Positions 1-5,377 of a stretch of 9,715 nt of DNA are shown one piece after another; the first letter of the stretch is position 1, and every line of letters begins with the position of its first letter. The notes below the pieces were generated by a model. That model made no database searches. It had not been told where the DNA came from and saw only the letters and a list, made by a program, of their open reading frames with translations. This stretch comes from Methanobacteriota archaeon (GTDB taxonomy: Archaea > Thermoplasmatota > Poseidoniia > Poseidoniales > Poseidoniaceae): NCBI GenBank assembly GCA_002689565.1, contig NZGQ01000073.1, positions 1-9,715 of the forward strand. Direction: 5' to 3'. The position numbers and the translations under genes were made by a program.

Positions 1-87
1 CTAACAAGCCGCAAATATGCCACAGGTATGTATGTTACTGCAGTGGGAGGTCTTCGTGAGGCATTTCAGGCTATGCAGCAGGGCTGA
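1..87 (+). CDS. C-terminal tail of an unidentified protein (5' end outside window)
   Basis: Frame 1 is open from the first base to a TGA at 85-87 and encodes 28 residues ending in GGLREAFQAMQQG. The composition looks protein-like, but I do not recognise the family. None of the three forward frames of this stretch resembles the glutamate dehydrogenase sequence that would be expected just before base 88. It is therefore either the true end of another gene or unrelated sequence joined to the dehydrogenase fragment. The stretch is too short for a functional call. Confidence 0.3.
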   Translation, partial: LTSRKYATGMYVTAVGGLREAFQAMQQG

Positions 88-468
<381 letters not shown>

Positions 469-493
469 ATCTTGTCAAACTGCACATGCCGAT

Positions 494-703
494 TCAGCGG
501 CGATTGAAAGCATGTGGCGGTGGAGGGGCGGTAGGCCTGGATGGTGATCTGAATTGTTGAGGTGCTACAGGGGAGTTAGCATATCCTTCCCAGATGTTTA
601 CCGGCTTGTTATTTCGCCTTCTCACAGCTTTAGTTCCCAGAATTGTTGCTAAAACAACAATCATTGTACAAAGGATGTAAATCAGCATGTCCGAACCTAA
701 CAT
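494..703 (-). CDS. Small membrane-anchored protein with Pro-rich tail (hypothetical)
   Basis: From an ATG at 701-703 this encodes 69 residues: a hydrophobic helix at about 6-24, a basic stop-transfer RRR at 28-30, and a hydrophilic, Pro-rich C-terminus containing RPTAPPPP. The arrangement predicts a single-pass protein with a cytosolic tail. I do not recognise the family. The start is uncertain. The frame stays open upstream to a GTG at 826, which would overlap the neighbouring zinc-type gene by 71 bases. A TTG at 749-751 would add another hydrophobic stretch and could make a two-helix hairpin. None of these starts has a clear Shine-Dalgarno. It lies downstream of the Cys-rich gene on the same strand and converges with the dehydrogenase fragment, with only 25 bases between the two stops. 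Confidence 0.4.
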   Translation of the reverse strand: MLGSDMLIYILCTMIVVLATILGTKAVRRRNNKPVNIWEGYANSPVAPQQFRSPSRPTAPPPPHAFNRR

Positions 704-755
704 GTCCAAAACTTGACAAGTTAGTATATGAATGAGTGTTATTCCCCACAAGCAA

Positions 756-995
756 TTAAATTGCGGTAGGGGCGACGTGACCGTCTTTCTTGTCATCAGG
801 CTTGCGAACTCTTGACCATACACCACTCATCAATTTGTCGTGGCAACTGCCACAATAGTAGAATCTGCGGTACGCCTCTCTGAAAGAGTAAGCCTTCTTT
901 CCAGTGGCCACTAAGTAGCCTTCGGGGGAGAGTCGAGATACGATTTCTCCTACGTTGCTGCAGCCCGGATAATCACAAACTGCTTCTTCTCCCAT
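756..995 (-). CDS. Small Cys-rich, probably zinc-binding protein (hypothetical)
   Basis: This 79-residue protein carries a CDYPGC pair (Cys7, Cys12) and a YYCGSCHDKL pair (Cys48, Cys51, with His52). Such spacing is typical of small zinc ribbons, so zinc binding is inferred. The middle is rich in aromatic and basic residues, and there is no signal peptide or membrane helix. The ATG at 993-995 is preceded on the minus strand by a purine-rich stretch containing GGAGG and GGGTGG, which supports this start. A TTAAA-like element about 26-30 bases upstream could instead be a TATA box for a near-leaderless message. It sits 43 bases after the biotin carrier gene on the same strand, so co-transcription is possible. 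No specific function can be assigned. Confidence 0.6.
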   Translation of the reverse strand: MGEEAVCDYPGCSNVGEIVSRLSPEGYLVATGKKAYSFREAYRRFYYCGSCHDKLMSGVWSRVRKPDDKKDGHVAPTAI

Positions 996-1038
996 GAAAC
1001 CACCCTATCCTCCTTCACGCTTTAATGGTTGTAATTTT

Positions 1039-1446
1039 TCACTCCTCATCAGGGGTTTCTGGAGGTGTAATTACCAAGAGTGGTACATTTGCTTCAATCG
1101 ATTGACCTTCATCGCAGTGAATTTCAGTAACTGTTCCGCCTACTGGGGCCTGGATTTCATTTTGCATCTTCATGGCCTCTAAAATCATGACGACCTGTCC
1201 TTCTTCAACTTCATCACCAATGGAGACTTCTACGGTTACTACTTTACCAGGTATGTTAGCAGTAACTTTTCCGGATTTCTTAGATTTGCCTCCCGAAGAT
1301 CTTCTTTGCTTTGGAGCAGGACCTGCATCAGGTACGGTAATCTCGAAGGTTTGACCATCAACTACAGCGGTCCAAACATCGCCTTCTTGATCAAGTTCCA
1401 CCTCGAATTCTTCGCCATTAACCGTTACTTTACGTATGTCACCCAA
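1039..1446 (-). CDS. Biotin carboxyl carrier protein of an acyl-CoA carboxylase
   Basis: The 135-residue protein carries biotin between the biotin carboxylase and carboxyltransferase active sites of an acyl-CoA (propionyl-CoA) carboxylase. Three parts are visible. The first is an N-terminal beta-rich module (about 1-40). The second is a Lys/Ser/Gly-rich flexible linker (about 43-60). The third is a biotinyl domain (about 61-129) with EAMKMQNE, whose Lys93 is the expected biotinylation site. The second half also has the IPGKVV and GGTVTEI strands that bracket the hammerhead fold. The start chosen is the TTG at 1444-1446, because GGAGGTGA lies five bases upstream. A TTG at 1461 and a GTG at 1455 are in frame, but the first lacks a ribosome site and the second lies inside it. 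The gene follows the accessory and carboxyltransferase genes, as is common for archaeal and Firmicutes methylmalonyl-CoA carboxylase/decarboxylase clusters. The biotin carboxylase itself is not in the window. Confidence 0.93.
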   Translation of the reverse strand: MGDIRKVTVNGEEFEVELDQEGDVWTAVVDGQTFEITVPDAGPAPKQRRSSGGKSKKSGKVTANIPGKVVTVEVSIGDEVEEGQVVMILEAMKMQNEIQAPVGGTVTEIHCDEGQSIEANVPLLVITPPETPDEE

Positions 1447-1451
1447 ATTTT

Positions 1452-1459
1452 TCACCTCC
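1452..1459 (-). promoter_or_regulatory. Shine-Dalgarno for the biotin carrier, overlapping the upstream stop codon
   Basis: The minus strand reads GGAGGTGA here, a perfect match to the usual archaeal anti-Shine-Dalgarno, followed after five bases by TTG. Its last three bases are the TGA that ends the accessory-subunit gene. Termination of one subunit and initiation of the next are therefore physically coupled. This decides the start of the carrier protein. Confidence 0.7.
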
Positions 1460-1637
1460 AAGGGGAGCGAGAGCTCCTATGATGCATTAGAGAAGATTTC
1501 CCCATGTTAATTCGACGATGGTCCTGAGACCATGATTCGCCTAGTTGCCTTCCTACTTGTGAAGGGTCATCGCGATTCGAAGTAGCGGCTAAAACAGCTG
1601 CTATGGCTGCCATGCGAAGTGTTTCATATTCTGCCAT
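1452..1637 (-). CDS. Small accessory subunit of acyl-CoA carboxylase (epsilon- or OadG-like), tentative
   Basis: This 61-residue protein begins with an amphipathic, Ala-rich segment (LRMAAIAAVLAATS) and ends with a basic, Trp-containing tail (SSRSPWR; Trp36 and Trp60). It sits exactly between the carboxyltransferase and the biotin carrier genes. Small proteins in this position, such as the actinobacterial epsilon subunits and the soluble tails of OadG-type gamma subunits, help assemble carboxylase complexes. They share an Ala-rich helix plus a terminal Trp/Arg motif. The resemblance is one of layout and character only, so the role is inferred. The ATG at 1635-1637 is preferred because GTGAGTGAT lies just upstream. 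A GTG at 1647-1649, overlapping the carboxyltransferase stop as GTGA, would add four residues. There is no membrane helix, unlike a full OadG. Confidence 0.6.
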   Translation of the reverse strand: MAEYETLRMAAIAAVLAATSNRDDPSQVGRQLGESWSQDHRRINMGKSSLMHHRSSRSPWR

Positions 1638-1645
1638 AATATCAC

Positions 1646-3199
1646 TCACAATGGTATGTTGCCATGCTTTCTAGCAGGTCTTAATTCTTCTTTGTCAAGT
1701 AGCATTCCAAGTGCTTTGCACAATCTTTCTCGAGTTTGGTTTGGTTCAATTACATCATCAAGATATCCTAATGCTGCCGCCTTGTAGGGATTTGCAAACT
1801 TCTCTTCGAAATCATCGATCAGCCTTCCACGCTCTCCTTCCGGGTCTCTTGCATTCTGTAATCTTCTTCTGTGAATAATTTGGACAGCTCCTTCAGCACC
1901 CATTACCGCAAGTTCGGCACTAGGCCATGCAACGTTGTAATCTCCTCTGATGTGCTTTGATGACATTACATCGTATGCGCCACCGTATGCTTTTCGAAGG
2001 ATTACCGTTAATTTTGGAACAGTTGCTTCAGCATACGCATACAATAGTTTGGCACCGTGCCTGATTATTCCTCCCCATTCTTGGTTAGTCCCAGGTAGGA
2101 ATCCAGGGACATCCTCTAGGGTAATTAGCGGGATATTGAATGCGTCACAGAATCTGACGAATCTTGCAGCTTTGTCGCTAGCGTCTATGTCCAAGCATCC
2201 CGCCAAAATCTTTGGCTGGTTTGCTACGACTCCCACCGTTGAACCATTTAGGTGGCCGAATCCAACCACGATGTTTGCTGCCCAATTTTCTTGAACCTCT
2301 AAGAATCCGCCATCATCCAGTACTTCAGTAATGACATCTTTGACGTCATAAGGCCTGGTTGGGTCTTCTGGTACAATGGAATCTAGTTTATCACAAACCC
2401 TGTTAGGTGAATCGGCAGTTTTCTTTTGAGGAGGTTTTTCCATATTGTTTGAAGGTAGTAAATCTACCAAGTCTCTTGCTAAATCAATGGCTCCTTGGTC
2501 GTCTTCAGCAGTGAAGTGAGACACTCCTGACTTACTGCCATGAGTACTTGCTCCACCTAGGTCCTCGAATGAGACTTCTTCATTTGTTACTGTCTTGATA
2601 ACTTCTGGACCGGTGATGAACATGTGTGCGGTTTTGTCTACCATAATTACGAAATCAGTAATTGCTGGTGAATATACAGCACCACCTGCACATGGCCCCA
2701 TGATTACGCTAATTTGGGGTACAACTCCGCTAGCTCTCACATTTCTGAAGAAAATCTCTGCATAGGAACCTAGACTTGCTACACCTTCCTGTATTCTGGC
2801 ACCTCCGCTATCATTCAGACCGATTACAGGTCTACCTGTTTTGAGTGCCATATCAAGGACTTTGCAGATCTTTAATCCGTGCATTTCACCAAGGCTGCCA
2901 CCATAGACTGTGAAATCTTGTGCGAAAGCAAAAATCTCTCTCCCGTTTACTGTTCCATGACCGGTTACAACACCGTCTCCGGGGATGACATTTTTGTCCA
3001 TATCGAAATCTCTGCATCGGTGCTCTACAAGTGCATCAATTTCTTGGAATGAACCCTCGTCAAGCAGCATTTCAAGGCGTTCTCTTGCAGTCATTTTCCC
3101 TTTGTTGTGCTGTGCATCAACCCTTGCTTGGCCGCCTCCTGCTTCCACTCGAGCCTTTCTCGCCCGCAGGTCTCTGAGTCTCTCTTCGGTACCCGCCAT
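1646..3199 (-). CDS. pccB: Propionyl-CoA/methylmalonyl-CoA carboxyltransferase (beta) subunit
   Basis: This subunit transfers the carboxyl group from biotin to propionyl-CoA (or the reverse), giving methylmalonyl-CoA. The 517-residue length is normal for PccB/MmdA. The N-terminal carboxyltransferase half shows [17 protein letters not shown], the oxyanion-hole motif [10 protein letters not shown] (about 130-139) and [12 protein letters not shown] (about 168-179). The C-terminal half shows DVPGFLPG and [15 protein letters not shown]. The Asp in GGAYD (about residue 410) matches the position studied in Streptomyces PccB (Asp422), where Asp goes with propionyl-CoA and Ile with other substrates. 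This favours propionyl-CoA. The ATG at 3197-3199 is preferred over a TTG four codons upstream. Neither has a good Shine-Dalgarno, so a leaderless message is plausible. It heads a three-gene minus-strand operon and diverges from the mutase subunit gene that acts on its product. Confidence 0.95.
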   Translation of the reverse strand: MAGTEERLRDLRARKARVEAGGGQARVDAQHNKGKMTARERLEMLLDEGSFQEIDALVEHRCRDFDMDKNVIPGDGVVTGHGTVNGREIFAFAQDFTVYGGSLGEMHGLKICKVLDMALKTGRPVIGLNDSGGARIQEGVASLGSYAEIFFRNVRASGVVPQISVIMGPCAGGAVYSPAITDFVIMVDKTAHMFITGPEVIKTVTNEEVSFEDLGGASTHGSKSGVSHFTAEDDQGAIDLARDLVDLLPSNNMEKPPQKKTADSPNRVCDKLDSIVPEDPTRPYDVKDVITEVLDDGGFLEVQENWAANIVVGFGHLNGSTVGVVANQPKILAGCLDIDASDKAARFVRFCDAFNIPLITLEDVPGFLPGTNQEWGGIIRHGAKLLYAYAEATVPKLTVILRKAYGGAYDVMSSKHIRGDYNVAWPSAELAVMGAEGAVQIIHRRRLQNARDPEGERGRLIDDFEEKFANPYKAAALGYLDDVIEPNQTRERLCKALGMLLDKEELRPARKHGNIPL

Positions 3200-3298
3200 G
3201 CCTTTCGCCAAACCGAGAAAAGATTAGACCGTCTTTATTGGTTTTGTGAGCATTTCTACACCGCAACCCCTTCATAGACGCCCCTCACACCCCCGGAC
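3200..3298. promoter_or_regulatory. Divergent promoter region between the carboxylase and mutase clusters
   Basis: These 99 bases separate the divergent start codons of the carboxyltransferase and the mutase small subunit, so both promoters must lie here or inside the genes. On the + strand, TTCATAG at 3271-3277 sits 22-28 bases before the ATG at 3299, a spacing that suits an archaeal TATA box with leaderless transcription. On the - strand, the AT-rich stretch around 3217-3227 (TAATCTTTT) lies about 20-28 bases before the ATG at 3199. No Shine-Dalgarno precedes either start, which agrees with leaderless messages. No clear operator repeat is visible. The box assignments are inferred from position and composition. 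Confidence 0.4.
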
Positions 3299-3736
3299 AT
3301 GAGCGGAAGGCAGCGCATTGTGATAGCCAAGCCGGGACTTGATGGGCATGACCGTGGAGCAAAAGTTGTTGCAAGGGCATTAAGAGATGGAGGCCATGAG
3401 GTAATCTACACTGGTTTGAGAAGAACTCCACAGCAAATCGTCCGGACAATTATGGACGAAGATGCTCGCTTTGTGGGACTATCTTCCCTCTCAGGTGCAC
3501 ATAGCCACCTTTTCCCGAAAATATGCGAACTACTAAGAGAATCAGGACTGAATGATGTTGTAGTATTTGGTGGAGGGATAATTCCAACCGAAGACCGTCC
3601 TCCTTTGTATGCATCTGGAGTTAGAGCGATATTCGGGCCAGGTACTCCGTCTGATGAGATTCTTAGGTTTGTCAATCAGGCATCAACAATGGATTGTGGT
3701 GTCGGCTCTGACAGCAGTTGGCATTGGGGTGAGTAA
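3299..3736 (+). CDS. Methylmalonyl-CoA mutase, small (cobalamin-binding) subunit
   Basis: This 145-residue protein is a free-standing B12-binding domain. It binds adenosylcobalamin for the isomerisation of methylmalonyl-CoA to succinyl-CoA by the large mutase subunit, which is not in the window. The B12 signature is complete: DGHDRG at 15-20, with His17 as the expected lower axial cobalt ligand, then SSLSGAH at 62-68 (the SxL motif) and FGGGIIP at 90-96. In many bacteria this domain is the C-terminus of one long chain; a separate small subunit is typical of archaea. The ATG at 3299 starts a classic MSGRQRIVIAKPGLDGHD N-terminus. The TAA stop abuts the TTG start of the MeaB gene. Relatives with this fold also serve other B12 mutases, but the carboxylase and MeaB neighbours support methylmalonyl-CoA. 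Confidence 0.93.
   Translation: MSGRQRIVIAKPGLDGHDRGAKVVARALRDGGHEVIYTGLRRTPQQIVRTIMDEDARFVGLSSLSGAHSHLFPKICELLRESGLNDVVVFGGGIIPTEDRPPLYASGVRAIFGPGTPSDEILRFVNQASTMDCGVGSDSSWHWGE
3726..3733 (+). promoter_or_regulatory. Shine-Dalgarno deciding the TTG start of meaB
   Basis: GGGGTGAG lies in the last codons of the mutase subunit gene and is followed by its TAA stop and at once by TTG (TAATTG). The position supports TTG at 3737 as the meaB start and implies coupling of the two translations. Confidence 0.5.
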
Positions 3737-4558
3737 TTGGACCGTAGGCTTCTCGCTAGGCAGTTATCTGCTATCGAAAATGGTGAGATGCAGGTTGATT
3801 ATGTCGAAGGAGATGTCATTGCAATAACCGGTCCTCCAGGAGTTGGCAAATCCTGTATTCTGGATGCTATTTTACAGCGATTGACGCCTGAGAAAAAAAT
3901 TGCAGTGTTAGCGGTAGACCCCACTTCCCCCCTAAGCGGCGGAGCATTACTTGGAGACAGGATTAGATTGAGTGTTCTTGACGACAAGATGAAATCCGAT
4001 TCGATTTACTTTAGAAGCGTGGCAACAAGATCCTCAAGCGGTTCAATACCTTCTATAGTTAGAGACTTAGCGAGCCATTTAATCGACAATTCCTTCGATT
4101 TAATTTTCATAGAAACTGTTGGTGCTGGTCAATCTGAAATGAGATGTGCAGCGATTGCAAATCGAATAGTAGTTGTTGAAGGACCCGCAAGAGGAGATGG
4201 AATACAAGCTGAAAAAGCAGGTTTGCTTGAACTGGCTGACCTGATAGTTGTAAACAAATCAGATTTGGAAGGTTCAGATAAAGTCGTAAACGATTTGACA
4301 ATATCACTCGGGCTTACCAAAGATCCACCTCCAATAATCAAAACCAGCACTGTAAATGGAGAAGGCTTGGAAGAACTAGCAAATTTGATTCCGAATCTTG
4401 AGGTGAGAAATTCATCAAAACGAGCTCGGCATAGACAACAATTAGTGATGGCGCATGAAAGCATTTTAACTCAAAATCCACAATTTGAGGCTATTCTTGA
4501 CCGCATGTCTGAAGAAGGGTTAGCACTCGAAGATGCACTGAGGGAACTTAGTGAGTGA
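3737..4558 (+). CDS. meaB: MeaB/ArgK-type G-protein chaperone of methylmalonyl-CoA mutase
   Basis: MeaB hydrolyses GTP to gate loading of adenosylcobalamin into methylmalonyl-CoA mutase and to protect the enzyme from inactivation. The 273 residues show Walker A GPPGVGKS (32-39), then AVDPTSP plus SGGALLGDRIR (about 60-77), ETVGAGQSE (126-134), and GDGIQAEKAGLLELAD running into NKSD (153-176), which specifies guanine. The family usually has 310-330 residues. Here the N-terminal helical region before the Walker motif is cut to about 31 residues and the C-terminal dimerisation arm is short. The stretch after FRSVATR reads SSSGS where bacterial MeaB proteins typically have GHLGG, so the switch that contacts the mutase may differ. 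Start TTG follows directly on the upstream stop. The last eight bases overlap the next gene. Confidence 0.93.
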   Translation: MDRRLLARQLSAIENGEMQVDYVEGDVIAITGPPGVGKSCILDAILQRLTPEKKIAVLAVDPTSPLSGGALLGDRIRLSVLDDKMKSDSIYFRSVATRSSSGSIPSIVRDLASHLIDNSFDLIFIETVGAGQSEMRCAAIANRIVVVEGPARGDGIQAEKAGLLELADLIVVNKSDLEGSDKVVNDLTISLGLTKDPPPIIKTSTVNGEGLEELANLIPNLEVRNSSKRARHRQQLVMAHESILTQNPQFEAILDRMSEEGLALEDALRELSE

Positions 4559-5168
4559 ACAAGTTGAGTTAACAGATCCCGTGGATCATTCAGTTGGTGG
4601 CATGTATGGGCACCTATTTCGTAGAGTGTTTCATTTAGCAATGTCTTTCATACCATTAGTTTACTATGAGTTTGGTGAAAAAATTGCAGATTATTTTTCG
4701 ATAGATGTAATGCAAATGGTTTCAGCAATCACTCTATTAATCGTTTTCAGTGAAGCGGTTAGGCTAAAATTAGGGATTACAATATTTGGACAGCGCGATT
4801 ACGAATCACGACAAGTTAGCGCCTTAGCATGGGGTGGTCTTGCGGTCGGAATGACATTCCTAACTTTACCAGATTCGCCTGAACTTGTCTGGCCGTTAAT
4901 TTTGTCTTTATCTCTGGGAGATCCATTTTTGGGAGAAATACGAAGAAAAGGATTCGAGCCTAAACCTGTATTCGTTTATGGAACCATCTTTATCATGATG
5001 ATTTGGATAGTATGTTACATACAACTCGGTACTCCTCTTTGGCTGGTATTTGTTATGGCTCCATTGTGTGTGGCTGCAGAGTGGCCAAGGCTTAGATGGA
5101 TTGACGATAATGCGACCATGTTGTTGATTCCTTTGTGTGCAGTAATTATGCTAGCACCATGGATGTAG
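4551..5168 (+). CDS. Dolichol kinase / phosphatidate cytidylyltransferase-like membrane enzyme
   Basis: This 205-residue polytopic protein has about six or seven hydrophobic segments (around 27-41, 54-70, 88-106, 112-124, 138-158, 162-177, 187-204). Conserved features of the CTP-dependent polyprenol/dolichol/phytol kinase family (Sec59, VTE5, DGK1) are visible: RRVFHL near the N-terminus, FSEAVRL (66-72), GDPFLGEIRRK (123-133) and the C-terminal DDNATMLLIPL (185-195), which corresponds to the family's DDNxTxPL. A likely role is CTP-dependent phosphorylation of an isoprenoid alcohol at the membrane, for lipid or glycan-carrier metabolism. The actual substrate is unknown. The GTG start lies inside the end of meaB in the sequence GTGAGTGA, with GAGGGA five bases upstream, so it is translationally coupled to a mutase chaperone it has no obvious tie to. 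Confidence 0.75.
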   Translation: MSEQVELTDPVDHSVGGMYGHLFRRVFHLAMSFIPLVYYEFGEKIADYFSIDVMQMVSAITLLIVFSEAVRLKLGITIFGQRDYESRQVSALAWGGLAVGMTFLTLPDSPELVWPLILSLSLGDPFLGEIRRKGFEPKPVFVYGTIFIMMIWIVCYIQLGTPLWLVFVMAPLCVAAEWPRLRWIDDNATMLLIPLCAVIMLAPWM

Positions 5169-5208
5169 ACCATTATGTTGAAATGGCTCCTAGTACCGCC
5201 ATTGGATA

Positions 5209-5214
5209 GGTGAG
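5209..5214 (+). promoter_or_regulatory. Shine-Dalgarno for the 36-residue membrane protein
   Basis: GGTGAG is five bases before the ATG at 5220, the same motif and spacing class as other genes in this window. It is the main reason to treat the short frame that follows as a real gene. Confidence 0.5.
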
Positions 5215-5219
5215 ACGCC

Positions 5220-5330
5220 ATGAGTGACGAAGTGCCATCCCAGGACCCTCCTCAGAGTACCTATCTTTTGACATTCTTACTGTCCTTCGTATTACTAATG
5301 GTTACCTTCTTTGTTTACCCCCTTTGGTAA
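5220..5330 (+). CDS. 36-residue single-helix membrane microprotein (hypothetical)
   Basis: The frame ATG to TAA gives a short acidic, Pro-rich head (MSDEVPSQDPPQS), one hydrophobic helix at about 15-33 (LLTFLLSFVLLMVTFF) and a YPLW end. There are no positive charges. A Shine-Dalgarno lies at the proper distance. It starts 51 bases after the dolichol-kinase-like gene and ends 47 bases before the amidotransferase, filling most of an otherwise empty gap. The composition is not random: the helix is uninterrupted and the charges are confined to the head. It could be a small subunit of a membrane complex. I do not recognise a family. Confidence 0.55.
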   Translation: MSDEVPSQDPPQSTYLLTFLLSFVLLMVTFFVYPLW

Positions 5331-5377
5331 GCAGAACCAAAGCAAGGTATCTTGAATGACTTGTTTCAGGACGTACT
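5331..5377 (+). promoter_or_regulatory. Possible promoter of the amidotransferase operon
   Basis: The 47 bases before the ATG at 5378 hold a purine-rich AACCAAAGCAAGG followed by TATCTTGAA at about 5348-5356, which ends roughly 22 bases before the start codon. This resembles a BRE/TATA arrangement for a near-leaderless message. Only a weak AGGA at 5368-5371 could act as a ribosome site. The assignment is tentative. Confidence 0.3.

Noticed and set aside
1..87. A frameshifted or stop-interrupted upstream part of glutamate dehydrogenase
   Set aside because: All three forward frames were read. None shows the residues expected before ATQNEL (the DIALPC-type segment), so a single base error cannot rescue the gene.
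1950..2294. A 114-codon + strand frame opposite the carboxyltransferase gene
   Set aside because: It lies wholly inside a strongly conserved gene on the other strand and encodes no recognisable motif.
5182..5203. Inverted repeat AATGGC...GCCATT with a ten-base loop after the dolichol-kinase-like gene, considered as a terminator
   Set aside because: Arms of six bases with a large loop and no following T-run; such a pair is expected by chance.
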